In this document: piece after piece, positions 36,801 through 49,367 of the stretch
Layout: each line of letters starts with the position of its first letter
Position numbering within the stretch: position 1 is the stretch's first letter
NCBI RefSeq assembly: GCF_040436345.1
Contig: NC_133224.1
Coordinates: 7,060,741-7,124,740 of the forward strand
Reading direction: 5' to 3'
DNA from: Pagrus major
Taxonomy: Eukaryota; Chordata; Actinopteri; Spariformes; Sparidae
Length of the DNA stretch: 64,000 nt
Translations under genes and position numbers: made by a program
Notes under the pieces: generated by a model
The model's input: only the letters and a program-made list of their open reading frames with translations
What the model was told of the DNA's origin: nothing
The model's database searches: none

Positions 36801-39452
36801 TAGTCCTCTGCACAGCAGTATAATTCAATTGGGTACTGGTCAAACACAGGCAATGCTAAAAAATCTATATTGAATGAACGGCTATCTGCACACCAGAAAA
36901 CTCAGCTCTGCACCAACTTCACACTTATTTGGTTTTCATTTAAACAACTGTGAATATTATATTTATATTTATATATTTGTTGAAAAAGTCATAAAACTCA
37001 TTCATATGGTATCTACACAAGATCAAATGTCAGATTTTATTATGTAAGATAAATATGTGGGTGATCTATTCACATCATTGTACGCAAACTCATTCTCAAG
37101 TTCCTCGACCAGCTGATCTCTGACTGAAACCTCGTATTCTTTGACTGTTTAACAGATAAAAATATTATCCTGCTGAGTCCTGCCCGTCCTGTGACTGAGG
37201 GAGAGTCTGTTAGTCTGAGCTGCAAATTAAGAAGCCGAACTTTTGGCTCCACTGTGTTTTTCTATCAGAATGAGAAACTGATTCAAAATGACACCAGATG
37301 GGAGTTAAATATCTCTGCAGTGTCAAAGTCAGATGAAGGATTCTACAAGTGTCAACACTCAGGACGAGAGTCAGCACAGAGCTGGATGTCAGTTCAGGGT
37401 GAGTAGGATTAAAACAATTGCTGCATTTTCTTTTATATGTGAACTGTTTCTGTGTGAGAAAGAAATTTAGAAGAATTCTGTTCCTATTTATTACAACAGT
37501 GTCCAGGCCTGATAGCTCTCCATTTCCTGTACTGTTGGTTGTTGGGCTGGTTTGTGGACTCGTTCTTGTTATTCCTCTGCTCGTGTTGTTTCGCTACAGA
37601 GCGTCCAAGGGTGAGACCTTCTTCTTCTATTATTAGATGTTTTTTAATTATTCAAATACACACACATACTCTGATCTCATGAGATAGAATAGCAGTATAA
37701 CAACCATCTAACAACAAATGTCTTTTTCACAGATTCATGCTTTGTCAGGTAGGTGCAACACTCTCTCATCTCATTTTGAACATAACATCAACACATGTTT
37801 ATGTTCCTATTTAAATGTATTGTATCTGATATGTGTTGTAGACCAGTCCAGTCTGAGAGCGCCGACGCAGATCGTGTGGACTACGAGAATGATCATTACT
37901 CTGCTCTTCTCCATGGTAAGCAGTTAAACTTATCTTTATTTTTTACATATTATATTTTAAGTAATCTAAAAAAATCTTAGTTTGTTTAATAAGTATTGGA
38001 AACTAACCTTGGCATGATTTTCATTTCCCTGTAGGTGATGTGTGTCTCTATGAAACAATCAGAGGCCGTCAAGAAGCTGAACATGGTACAGTTTATACCT
38101 TTTTATTTAACATGGAGCTGTTAGAAATATGAGACAATTTAATTTAACTGTAAATGACTTATTGACAATCCTTGAGCATATTTATTTGTCTGAAATAACA
38201 TATTTTAGACTGAGTTACACATTTAAAAACTAATGTCTTTTTCACAGATTCATGCTTTGTCAGGTAGGTGCAACACTCTCTCATCTCATTTTGAACATAA
38301 CATCAACACATGTTTATGTTCCTATTTAAATGTATTGTATCTGATATGTGTTGTAGACCAGTCCAGTCTGAGAGCGCCAACGCAAATCGTGAGGACTACG
38401 AGAATGATCATTACTCCTCTCTCCTCCATGGTAAGCAGTTAAACTAATATTATAAATCTAATCTTACATATTTATACAGTGGGGTCCACAAGTCTGAGAC
38501 CATTGAAAATCTCTGATATTGTCACGTAAACCTGGAAATAATCAGAAAATGCTAAGAAAGTGTGAGTCTTAGCATCAAATCATTTCCAGACTCAAGGTTT
38601 CTAAAGGGGCATTGCATGTAACAATATAAACTGTAAAACACTTCACAGAAACTGGATCAGTTGTATCCAAAGATCAATAAATCAAGTTTGTTCCCTGAAA
38701 GATAGAAAAGCAACTTCATCACAGATACAGAATTTGATAAATACACACACAAGAATCCAATCAGGTGAAGTCTGTCAAAGGAAAGCTGTCTTGTAGTTGT
38801 CTGGAGGATGATTAGCCGTTCCTAAACCACTTCTTAGTTGGTGAAGCAAGACAAAAGACTGGAGGTGGGTTAAGAAATACCAGAATTCTTCAAACAATCA
38901 ACTTTTAACTCAAATTGTTCAGCTGATATTATTATTATTAAAAAATATTATTACATTGAAAAAAAAATGCAAAATAGAGTTATTGCGTGGTCTCAGTCTT
39001 TTTGACTCTATAAACACATTTTAAATGATCAAAACAATCTGAGGTCTCACATGATTCATTTGTTGTTTACAGTTAAAGTGATTAAATTAACCTTGACTTG
39101 ATTTTCATTTCTCTGTAGGCGATGTTTGTCTCTATGACACAATCAGAGGCCGTCAAGAAGCTGAACATGGTACAGTTTATACCTTTTTATTTAACATGGA
39201 GCTGTTAGAAGATGTCAGAGAGGGGGGAGAGAGAGGGGGAGGGAAAGAAAGAGGGGGATGGATTGAGAGTGGGAGAGAGAGGGGAGAGAAAGAGAGAGGG
39301 GAAGAGAAGTAAAGGGAAGGAAAGAGAGAGGGAGTGAGGGGGAAGAGAGAGGGGGAGACAGAGGACAGAGTAAAATGTCACAAAGCATTTTTAATCCTGA
39401 CATCAACCTCAATCTCTTTTTGTTGACTTTGCTTTTTCTTTCAGGTCAATAA
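30838..39452 (+). CDS. FCRL-like receptor gene D (6 Ig domains, doubled ITAM-like tail)
   Basis: Exons: 30838-30874 and 31250-31282 (signal, MERTLLDVLGFF), Ig 33920-34189 (III), 34693-34956 (IV), 35093-35362 (V, two codons short), 35500-35802 (VI, one codon longer), 36072-36338 (VII), 37156-37398 (VIII), transmembrane 37500-37610, cassette 1 37733-37748, 37842-37915, 38035-38085, cassette 2 38248-38263, 38357-38430, 39119-39169, stop exon 39445-39452. Frame of 695 aa. ITAM-like motifs Y624/Y635 and Y671/Y682. Compared with E it lacks Ig type II: the segment that should hold it is occupied by a LINE fragment, yet splicing from exon 2 to type III keeps the frame because all these exons are phase 1-1. 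Very similar to gene E through most of its length. Confidence 0.84.
32188..33846 (-). mobile_element. non-LTR retrotransposon (LINE) fragment in gene D
   Basis: Comparison with B and E places the breakpoints near 32188 and 33846. On the minus strand it starts within the end of an APE-type endonuclease (VPVSDHSCVFF), passes a linker containing SAPWFSDLTRSLKRA and enters a reverse transcriptase. It is truncated at both ends: the 3' part of the ORF and any 3'UTR are missing, which is unusual for a simple LINE insertion. It resembles fish LINEs of the L2/CR1/Rex1 group. Confidence 0.85.
32188..33846 (-). pseudogene. LINE endonuclease-RT ORF fragment, broken
   Basis: Reverse transcriptase blocks are clear: SLDPIPSDLLKE, LANYRPVSTLPFLSKILER, FRSCHSTETAL, LDLSSAFDTVDH, GVPQGSVLGPLLF and the catalytic FYADDTQLY. 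One in-frame TGA at 33433-33435 interrupts the frame between linker and RT, and the C-terminus runs into host intron sequence below about 32188. Non-functional. A CpG-type C-to-T change could explain the stop, but the original base is not known. Confidence 0.85.
38478..39012. mobile_element. decayed Tc1-type MITE in gene D tail intron
   Basis: Same element and intron position as in gene C, with similar imperfect inverted ends; it therefore predates the split of C, D and E tails. Confidence 0.65.
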
Positions 39453-40774
39453 AGAAATCTGTATCAACTGAACCAATGGAACGGACGACAACATGAAAAA
39501 CTACATCTGTGTACTTTCACAGCTTTTATGTGATCACTGTGTGCAGCTGTGCTGTCCAAATAACAAACAGTATTTGGTAAAGTGAATCTAATAGCAGGTC
39601 ATTTAAAATGAATGTATCATATGGTTTTAATCTTCTGTTGTATTTGGTATAAAGTGTTTAGATTATCGCATTTAATACTTGAAATGTTTTGTTGTTTACG
39701 TCCGGTATGTTCTGACACCTTTGTTCTTGTTGTTTGTTGTTGCAAAGAACAAATATTATGTGTCGACACTCGGTACGAGGTGATTGTGCAACTTTAAAGT
39801 CAGCATCTTTTGTAGTTTTTGATTAAAAAGAGTTAAACATTTATATCATTTAATGTATTTGATGTGGGGGAAAAAATCCTGTTACACAAACAAGCTTTTT
39901 TCTGTCATTTTAAAAATAGCTTGATATTCTCTATATTTTATGTTTTGTTTTATATAAATGTATATTTTTAAAAGGTCATTGACCATTTTTTGCATCAATA
40001 AACTTTTTCCAGCAATAAGCTGTCAGCAGTGTTCCTCATAGATTTAGAGGGGAAAAAAGGAATATAACTGTAGTTACTTCAGTTTACATTTTTTAAAAAC
40101 ATTTTAGATAATATTAGCACAAAACTCAACAAAGTATATGAAAAAGGTTTGGTCATTTTAGACATTTTAATGTAGAAATGTTACATATTACTTCCTTGAC
40201 ATGTATTATACATATATCATTATCATTGTATCATTACCATGTCCAAGTGCCCTCTTATGTTCTAAACTATTACATCACCCCAATTGTTATGACTCTTAGA
40301 GCGATAAGACGGCAACAACACGTTTGTACTTCAGGTATTCTTTGTGGAACAGATGAAAGAAAATCGACCAACAAATAAAGTTCTGACCTCATTTTATATT
40401 AAATTCAGTTTAGAGAGTATAAAGCACACACGTACAGGATGTACAGGCCTACACAGTATAATCATACAACAACAGAACATGCACAAATGAACACAATGAA
40501 ATGTTAGTATATGATATGATTAGATGTAATGGTCTCATGTTTCGTGGACGTGTTATAATGACTGATTCTTGATGTCATTTTTTATTGTTAGGGACCAGTC
40601 AGCTTTGTACAAGAAATGATTTCATATATCTTTGCAGTGGAGGAGGTGGCAACATGTCACAGTATGCAGTGGTCAAAGCCACAAGTGTAGTAACTTCTCT
40701 ATTTGCTGCGTTATTATTGCTGCAAAGAACATTTTCCCACACACACAGCGACAGTGTCTTTGCTGGATGTGAGG
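39453..40774. other. gene D 3'UTR and gene D-E intergenic region
   Basis: AATAAA at 39997-40002 follows the stop by about 545 bp. From about 40035 the sequence repeats that upstream of gene D. The altered Ets-like core (GGAGGT) lies near 40641-40646. No exon seen. Confidence 0.6.
39997..40002 (+). terminator. polyadenylation signal, gene D
   Basis: AATAAA in the same context as gene C (GCATCAATAAACTTTTTCC). Confidence 0.65.
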
Positions 40775-43700
40775 ATGGAGCACACTTTGCTCGATGTGCT
40801 CGGGTTGTTCTGTGAGTACATCTCTGACTTTCTCATGCTGTGACTTTCAGTGGCAGACTCATGTTTTTCATCAACATGGTCATTTTCTACACATGAGCTC
40901 TGTTGCTGATTTGGCTTTTGCAAAATCTATGTACAGTATATAGTCTAAGATAATGTAATGAATATTTTTTGGTGATTTCATTTATGGGTCATTTTACTTT
41001 ATATACTGTATTCCATCTTCAAGAGTTTCTCTTACTTGTTTCCTCTTTCTGTAGCGCTGCAGTAGAATATCATCACAGAAATGTGTGATGCTGTTGATTG
41101 ATAAGAAGTTGTTGTCACTGATGAAACTCCAGCTGGATTTTAAATGCTTATGATTATTGTCTAATCAAGTTTTAATCTTTATTTTAGTGCTGAATACACT
41201 CCTCTACGGACATGCTGAAGGTGACCAACTGTCTTTGCTTCTGCTTTTTATATATTTAGTCATTGATTCATATTGTATCATCTACTGTATCACTCCTGAT
41301 CACTTCCTGTTTTTCTTTTTCTTTTTTTCCACGTATCATAATGACATATTTCAATATAAATTAATGTCTAGATTAGTGCCCAGTGTTTGGGAAGATACAA
41401 GCTACAAATTATTGGACATGGAGAGAAGTTGAGGTACAGCAAAGATCCCCTCGGGAGAAATCTAGTTTGGTTCAGTCAAGCTAAAAAAGATACCGATCAG
41501 AACAAGTACACATGATATTAAATCATGTCAGAATATAAAACAAAAAGTCACATGCCAGCATAACATGCATTTTGAGTTTAATCCTGAAACTTATTCACCG
41601 GTCATACATAAACACTTACTGATATGTTGCAATGGCTGCCACACAGAAATGCAGGAAGTGAGTCACAGTTGGCCGTACTGAGGAATCAGTCTGTGTAATG
41701 ACTTCACAGTAAATGGTGGGCGACATTCATGTCTTTTGTATTAGTTTGAATGAAACTTGAACACCAACATATTATAGGTCAAAGTGGCCACATCAACTAC
41801 ACTCAACAACAGCAAGAAGACGAAGAGGGAGGGGAAATCCCCGAGTCTCCCTTATAAGATTGCTCAATTTTGTGAGTTGTTGAGTCAGGAGAAACTTTAT
41901 AAACTTTGTGATTCGCTGTTTCTGACAAATTCTTGAATATTTAGGCCTTCTTGTAAATTCATCATATAATATAGCCTCTCTTTAAGGGGTGCTGGAGCCC
42001 CCTTAGCACCCCTAGTTCCTGCATCTTCAATTATTATTAAAAACAGTCAGAGAAAGAAAATCAGAAAGAATCCAAAGAACAGGTCACAAAATATTCAACT
42101 AACAAACACTCAATAGCTTCTGATGAGCTTTCAGCTGCATTTACTGTCCTCATCCAGTAAAGATTTGTTTTGTCGTGCAGTAATTTCTACATGAAGTATT
42201 CATACTCCTCAAATCAACTACTAACAAGTGCTGAACTACAAGTGAATCTTTTTCTGTGCCTTCACCAAACCACTCACTAAATATCTTTAATTTCTTTGTT
42301 GAATTGTTTTTCTAAACCAAACAGCAGGTAGACGTACAGTCACACTGACAGCAGACAGGACAATCATACCACTGGGGGGCAGTGTGACACTGACATGTGC
42401 TGTGGAGGATCCTGCTGGCTTTGAATATCAGTGGTTCAGACAGACGTCAGACTCTTCTGGAAAAACTCCTCTTCAGACTGAAAATGTTGAAGAATCAAAC
42501 AGAGTTATCTCACAAGGAGGCAAATACACCTGCAGAGGATGGAGAAGAGAACCATATGTCATCACACCTGATAGTGATGCAGTCGTCATCGAGGAAACTG
42601 GTGAGTTTAGTATTTTCTAATGGAATAAACAACCTACAGTCTTTATGTTCTTAAACAGTGTCCACAGTGTGAAGGGAAAGTGATTGTTAGTAATAGGAGA
42701 AAGAAAAACCCTCATGAATCAATGATGTCGGCCCAGTACCTCTTACTTCTCTGAAGAAAAGTTTAGAAAAATGTTTTACATCCTTCGTTGTGGAGAGGAT
42801 GAGCTATTTGTTGACCTCCTTCAGTTTGGGAACAGATGCTGACGAGGAGCTGAGGACGCTTCTTTAATGCTGCTCAGTTTTACTCATAAATATCTGGAAT
42901 CTGGTAAAAGACACGGCGATTGATGATTGTGTCAAATCAACATCTGTCCTCTTTTAGCTCCCTTTTTGTATCTGGTTCAAGATCGTTTTTGAAACTCCTG
43001 TTCAGAAGGAAATCAGTGGACAAATTGTTGAAATGTCTCTGGATTTATTGATGAAAATATTGTCCTGAAGGCACACATAAATGTTATTATTGCCAAATCA
43101 CAACATGTTTATTTTATCAAGATTTGAAGTGGTATAAACTTCTAATGGTAAATAAAAGGAAGTTGACTTTGATCAAAACAGTTTTTGTACATTTCAATTC
43201 CAGCCTGCAGATCAACTAATCATTAGACACAAGACTTACAAAGGAGGATTATCAAAATGTTCTTCAGGAAAACAGTCTCTGTACTAAATGCTTGCTATGG
43301 AGGGCTACAAGTATTTGATATTTCATGAAATTGTTGTTACCCTCTGTATGCTCTTTTATTCCTTCAGCTGCTACTGTTATGGTCTTTGAGGAGTTTCTAA
43401 AGCTCTTGAATTGTTTGTGAACGTTTTTGAAAATGTTGCATCCAAATAACTAATGTAAGGATTATAGCAGAAACTCATTATGTTTAATCTCTATCATTTT
43501 GAATACTGTGTATTTTATTTTTATGCCAACAGTTTCCAACAGGGCCACTTTGACCCTTCAACCCAACTGGCCTCAGATATTCAGTGGTGAGACGATCACC
43601 CTCAGATGTGAGATCAAAGATGGAGGAGACACTGAGTGGACGTATGAATGGTCACCAGACAACTTGAACACACCACCAACACCCAATGAATCCAGGATTA

Positions 43701-46700
43701 TCAGTGCTACTGAGGCTCACAGTGGAGAACACAGGTGTAAAGGAAGAAGAGACTCATATTCCTCAACAGAGTGGAGCGACGCCATCAAACCGACAGTATC
43801 ATGTAAGTTATCTGTCATTCATACTGAAAATGTCATGTTTTAATGTTTTCATTAATCTAAATTAAACAGCAGGAAACATTTCTCTCCAACAATAATGAAG
43901 TCTCTTAAATGAGGAGGAAAAAATAAGTTAAGTTTCTTTTAGCATTGGAACAAAATAACTGAAAAGCAGCCAGTAATCAGATTACTGCATCTTTTGAGAT
44001 ATAACCACTAACAGGGAAATGTACAAGAATGAACAAAGACTATCAAGTTACTTTTAGGACGGACCAACGGTGCAGTTTTACACTGTTACCACACACTCAG
44101 AAGCTTCTTGGTGCCAACTTGACATTTGGTTGAGTCAACTCACCGGTTAATTTAATCAGTGGTTGGGTCACTTTATTGAATCGCCTAATTGGCTCTGCAG
44201 TGTAAGTGATAGTGTCAATGGTTGTATTAAGTGTTAACCCTGTGATAGACCGACAACCTGTTCGGGATGTAACCTTGCTCTCATCAAATGTGAGCTGTGT
44301 TAGGATCATTGATCCAGTGTCCAATGTTATGTCTTTGTTCTAAATCAAACAGCAAACAGACCAAAGGCTGAACTGAGGGCTGATGACAGAGACATTCCTG
44401 TAGGGGGCAGTGTGACCCTGACCTGCTCTGTGAACCCATCATCTGGTTGGAAATACTTCTGGTACAGAGGAGAGAAAACCTCTGAACATCTGACCACTCA
44501 ACTCTCAGCTGGACGAAGAAGTGTCTCAGAGGAAGGAGTCTACTGGTGCAGAGGAGGAAGAGGAGAGCCAGTTTACTACACAGAGTACAGTGATCTAATC
44601 ACTATCAGCAAAAAGGGTGAGTTTGACATTTGTTTTTTAGACAGAATAAAAATATTTGTTGTATTCACAGTTACTGATTGATAACGCTTAAGTCATTATG
44701 TTTTGATGTAGATTCAACTCTTTGTCATTTTTGTTTCCTGACTGTGAATTCTTGAACATGAACAGTTCACAACAAGGCTGTTGTGACTCTGCAGCCAAAC
44801 TGGTCTGAAATATACAGAGGAGAGACGATCACTCTCAGATGTGAGATCAAAGATGGAGGAGACGCTGAGTGGGAGTATGAATGGAAAACAACCAGCTCAG
44901 AAAAACCTACAAATCAAAATGAACACAGAATATGGTTTGCTACTGAATCCCACAGAGGAGACTACAGGTGTAAGGGCAGAAAGAAAAGTGAAAAGTCTTC
45001 AACAGATTGGAGTGATCCCTTCAAACTGACAGTATCAGACAGTAAGTCACATCATAAAAGGCTGTTTGGTTTATATATATTTTTAAAGTAAATCTTCAGT
45101 GTGTACTGATTGTGCAGAATGTATTTGATCCACTATCAATACATGTTTTAATTCTGAAAAATCATTTTCCAACAGAACCCCGGCCTGTCCTCACTGTGTC
45201 TCCATCATGGCTGAGTGCTGGAGCCTCAGTAACTCTGAGCTGCAGTGTTAAAGATCAATCTGCAGGATGGAGGTTCTACTGGTATAAGACTGTTCCTGAT
45301 CAATCAGACAACTCCTACAACTATGAGCTGCTACCTGGCAGCAGCAGTGGGACTGAACAGGATTCCTACATTGTTCATGGACAGACACACACAGCAGGAT
45401 ATATGTGCAGAGCTGGAAGAGAAGATCCAGTGTTGTACACTGATTACAGTGAATCTAAGTTTGTCTGGTCTGCAGGTCAGTTTGTTTCATGTTATATCAT
45501 CAGCTCTGTGTATCTATTTTCTGTATGTAATGAACATACAGTAACTAACTTGGAGGTTGACAAATAATTGTCAATAATAATAATCGAAATAATGTGTATG
45601 AAGATAAAAATTATAATTTCACCAAAACTTGTACTAATCCTAAGAAAAGAAAAAAAATGAAGCAAATTAATATTTGAATTGTGGAGTTTATAATCTAAAG
45701 ATCTCTGTGCTCTGTTTGACCTCTTATCACATGTTGTATTTCAGATTTTCACTCATCAGCATCTCTCACAGTGAGTCCTGACAGAGCTCAACACTTCACC
45801 TCTGACTCTGTCTCGCTGAGCTGTGAGGGAAACTCTACTGAGTGGAGAGTGAAGTGGTTATCAGCTGAGGACAGATACCCGTCAGACTGCTCCACCTGGA
45901 GGACAATGACTGGATCTACATGCAACATAGACATCTACAGGCACAGTGATGCAGTGTACTGGTGTGAGTCTGGATCAGGAGAGTTCAGCAACGCAGTCAA
46001 CATCACTATACAGGGTATGATTTTATAACATTACACTTTTTTTACATATCAATTAATTGATTAATTAATTTGGAGAAAAAAAATAATATTAATTTAAAAT
46101 ACATTAATAATTATTTAAAATAAACAGTCCATTGTGTGTTGAGAAAAGTACACTGACATTTTAAGAGTTTTGCTCGTTAGCTGGCTTAATGATGTCTTAA
46201 GTAATTAATTGTTTTCAATTAATAAAAATAGTTAAGTATTCATTTAAACTGTGATTTTAAACCTGTACTACACGTTAGCAGTGCCAGCTTCACCTCACTA
46301 TGATGAGGACTGGATGCAGTATACAGCAGGTTTGTGTAGGTTTATGGGTCATCTGTACTTTAGTTTTTATGTCAGTGAACATGTTTAAAGGTCCAGTGTG
46401 TAGGATTTAGTGGCCTCTAGCAGTGAGGTTTCACATTCAACCAACTGAATACCCCTCTTCTCACTTTGTTTCCAAGTGAGTCGGAGAAAACTAGAAACAT
46501 AAAAACATGAAGGTCCTCTCTAGAGCCAGTGTTTGTTTTGTTCATTGTGATCTACTGTAGAAATATGGAGGTGTCACATGGCAGACTTAATGGAGGAGGA
46601 CCTGCTGTCTGTACAAATAAAAGACTCATTCTAAGGTGAAAGATAACATTCTTAATTCAGGTGATGCACTAATTTAAACATTATGGATATTATATCTTCC

Positions 46701-49367
46701 ATTTCTGCCAATAGATCCCCCTAAATCCTACACACTGGACCTTTAAAGCACTGTGTGGTTTGTAGGACCCTGTTGACACCTGTTGTTTATTTGGTAAAAG
46801 GTGACTTGTACAGTAGGAGACTCAAGGTGTTTGATAAAACATCAGATTTTATGATCACTCTGTTAAATCAGTGAGCAATAAGCAGAAGAAAAACCCAGTA
46901 TGTGTCTTTTCTCATCTATCTACATCCACTCATTCTCAAGTTCCTCGACCAGCTGATCTCTGACTGAAACCTCGTATTCTTTGACTGTTTAACAGATGGA
47001 GATATGATCCTGCTGAGTCCTGCCCGTCCTGTGACTGAGGGAGACTCTGTTAGTCTGAGCTGCAAATTAAGAAGCCAAACTTTTGACTCCATTGTGTTTT
47101 TCTATCACAATGAGAAACTGATTCAAAATGACACCAGATGGGAGTTAAATATCTCTGCAGTGTCAAAGTCAGATGAAGGATTCTACAAGTGTCAACACTC
47201 AGGACAAGAGTCAGCACAGAGCTGGATGTCAGTTCAGGGTGAGTAGGATTAAAACAATTATTCCATTTTCTTTAATATGTGAACTGTTTCTGTGTGAGAA
47301 AGAAGTTTAGCTGAATACTGAACTAATTTCAAAGTAGTTTTAGTTTCAGACACATTCTCCTGTTGGTTTCTGTTGACTCTGGTTAAAGCACTAATTCAGT
47401 TTTATTCATTAATAGTTAATATTTACTATTCATTACAGCAGTGTCCAGGCCTGAAAGCTCTCCATTTCCTGTACTGTTGGTTGTTGGGCTGGTTTCTGGA
47501 CTCGTTCTTGTTATTCCTCTGCTCGTGTTGTTTCGCTACAGAGCGTCCAAGGGTGAGACCTTCTTCTTCTATTATTAGATGTTGTTTAATTATTCAAATA
47601 CACACACATACTCTGATCTCATGAGATAGAATAGCAGTATAACAACCATCTAACAACAAATGTCTTTTTCACAGATTCATGCTTTGTCAGGTAGGTGCAA
47701 CATTCTCTCTCTCATCTCATTTTGAACATAACATCAACACATGTTTATGTTCCTATTTAAATGTATTTAAATGTATCTGATACGTGTTGTAGACCAGTCC
47801 AGTCTGAGAGTGCCAACGCAGATCGTGTGGACTACGAGAATGATCATTACTCTGCTCTTCTCCATGGTAAGCAGTTAAACTTATCTTTATTTTTTACATA
47901 TTATATTTTAAGTAATCTAAAAAAATCTTAGTTTGTTTAATAAGTATTGGAAACTAACCTTGGCTTGATTTTCATTTCTCTGTAGGTGATGTTTGTCTCT
48001 ATGAAACAATCAGAGGCCGTCAAGAAGCTGAACATGGTACAGTTTATACCTTTTTATTTAACATGGAGCTGTTAGAAATATGAGACAATTTAATGTAACT
48101 GTAAATGACTTGTTGACAATCCTTGAGCATATTTATTTGTCTGAATGACATATTTTAGACTGAGTTACACATCTAACAACAAATGTCTTTTTCACAGATT
48201 CAGTCTTTGTCAGGTAGGTGCAACACTCTCTCATCTCATTTTGAACATAACATCAACACATGTTTATGTTCCTATTTAAATGTATTGTATCTGATATGTG
48301 TTGTAGACCAGTCCAGTCTGAGAGCGCCAACGCAAATCGTGGGGACTACGAGAATGATCATTACTCCTCTCTCCTCCATGGTAAGCAGTTAAACTAATAT
48401 TATAAATCTAATCTTACATATTTATACAGTGGGGTCCAAAAGTCTGAGGCCATTGAAAATCTCTAATATTGTCACGTAAACCTGGAAATAATCAGAAAGT
48501 GCTAAGAAAGTGTGAGTCTTAGCATCAAATCATTTCCAGACTCAAGGTTTCTAAAGGAGCAGTGCATGTAACAATATAAACTATAAAACACTTCACAGAA
48601 ACTGGATCAGTTGTATCCAAAGACAGACCCAAAGTGGCCACACCATCAGAAGATCAATAAATCAAGCTTCGTTCCCTGAAAGATAGAAAAGCAACTTCAT
48701 CACAGATACAGAATTTGACACACACAAGAATCCAATCAGGTGAAATCTGTCAAAGGAAAGCTGTCTTGTAGTTTTCTCGAGGACGATTAGCCGTTCCTAA
48801 ACCACTTCTTAGTTGGTGAAGCAAGACAAAAGACTGGAGGTGGGTTAAGAAATACCAGAATTCTTCAAACAATCAACTTTTAACTCAAATTGTTCAGCTG
48901 ATATTATCATCTGCAATAAAAAATATTATTACATCCACAACAGTTGCAAAATAGAGTTGTTGCGTGGTCTCAGTCTTTTTGACTCTATAAACACATTTTA
49001 AATGATCAAAACAATCTGAGGTCTCACACGATTCATTTGTTGTTTACAGTTAAAGTGATTAAATTAACCTTGACTTGATTTTCATTTCTCTGTAGGTGAT
49101 GTTTGTGTCTATGACACAATCAGAGGCCGCCAAGAAGCTGAACATGGTACAGTTTATACCTTTTTTTTTAACATGGAGCTGTTAGAAAAACTGAAATAGG
49201 ACAATTAACAATAAATGGCTCATTAACAATTCTTTAAGTAAAAAAAATATTTACATTTCAAATTAATCCAATGATGGATTAACATATTATTTTATTGATT
49301 GTAAAGAATCCTGACATCAACCTCAATCTCTTTTTTGTTGACTTTGCTTTTTCTTTCAGGTCAATAA
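40775..49367 (+). CDS. FCRL-like receptor gene E (7 Ig domains, doubled ITAM-like tail)
   Basis: Exons: 40775-40811 and 41188-41220 (signal), Ig 42328-42600 (II), 43533-43802 (III), 44353-44616 (IV), 44766-45041 (V), 45176-45475 (VI), 45745-46014 (VII), 46996-47238 (VIII), transmembrane 47442-47552, cassette 1 47675-47690, 47793-47866, 47986-48036, cassette 2 48198-48213, 48307-48380, 49096-49146, stop exon 49360-49367. Frame of 788 aa, the longest of the cluster. ITAM-like motifs Y717/Y728 and Y764/Y775. Exon type I, present in B, has been removed by the same roughly 0.62-kb deletion seen in D (junction near 42066-42070). The gene combines B-like introns around types II to IV with C/D-like 3' sequence, suggesting recombination between paralogues. 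Confidence 0.85.
44158..44328. repeat. decayed SINE-type fragment in gene E intron III-IV
   Basis: Near-identical to the block at 16200-16370 of gene B. The shared insertion marks common descent of this intron in B and E. Confidence 0.5.
46384..46747. mobile_element. palindromic MITE in gene E intron VII-VIII
   Basis: Ends TTTAAAGGTCCAGTGTGTAG and its exact complement bound about 364 bp with no coding capacity. The terminal repeat is about 26 bp. The equivalent intron of A, C and D lacks it and has different sequence, so it is specific to E. It is likely a non-autonomous DNA transposon; superfamily not assigned. Confidence 0.8.
48428..48990. mobile_element. decayed Tc1-type MITE in gene E tail intron
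   Basis: Third copy of the element at the orthologous intron (see 28528-29030). Confidence 0.65.
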
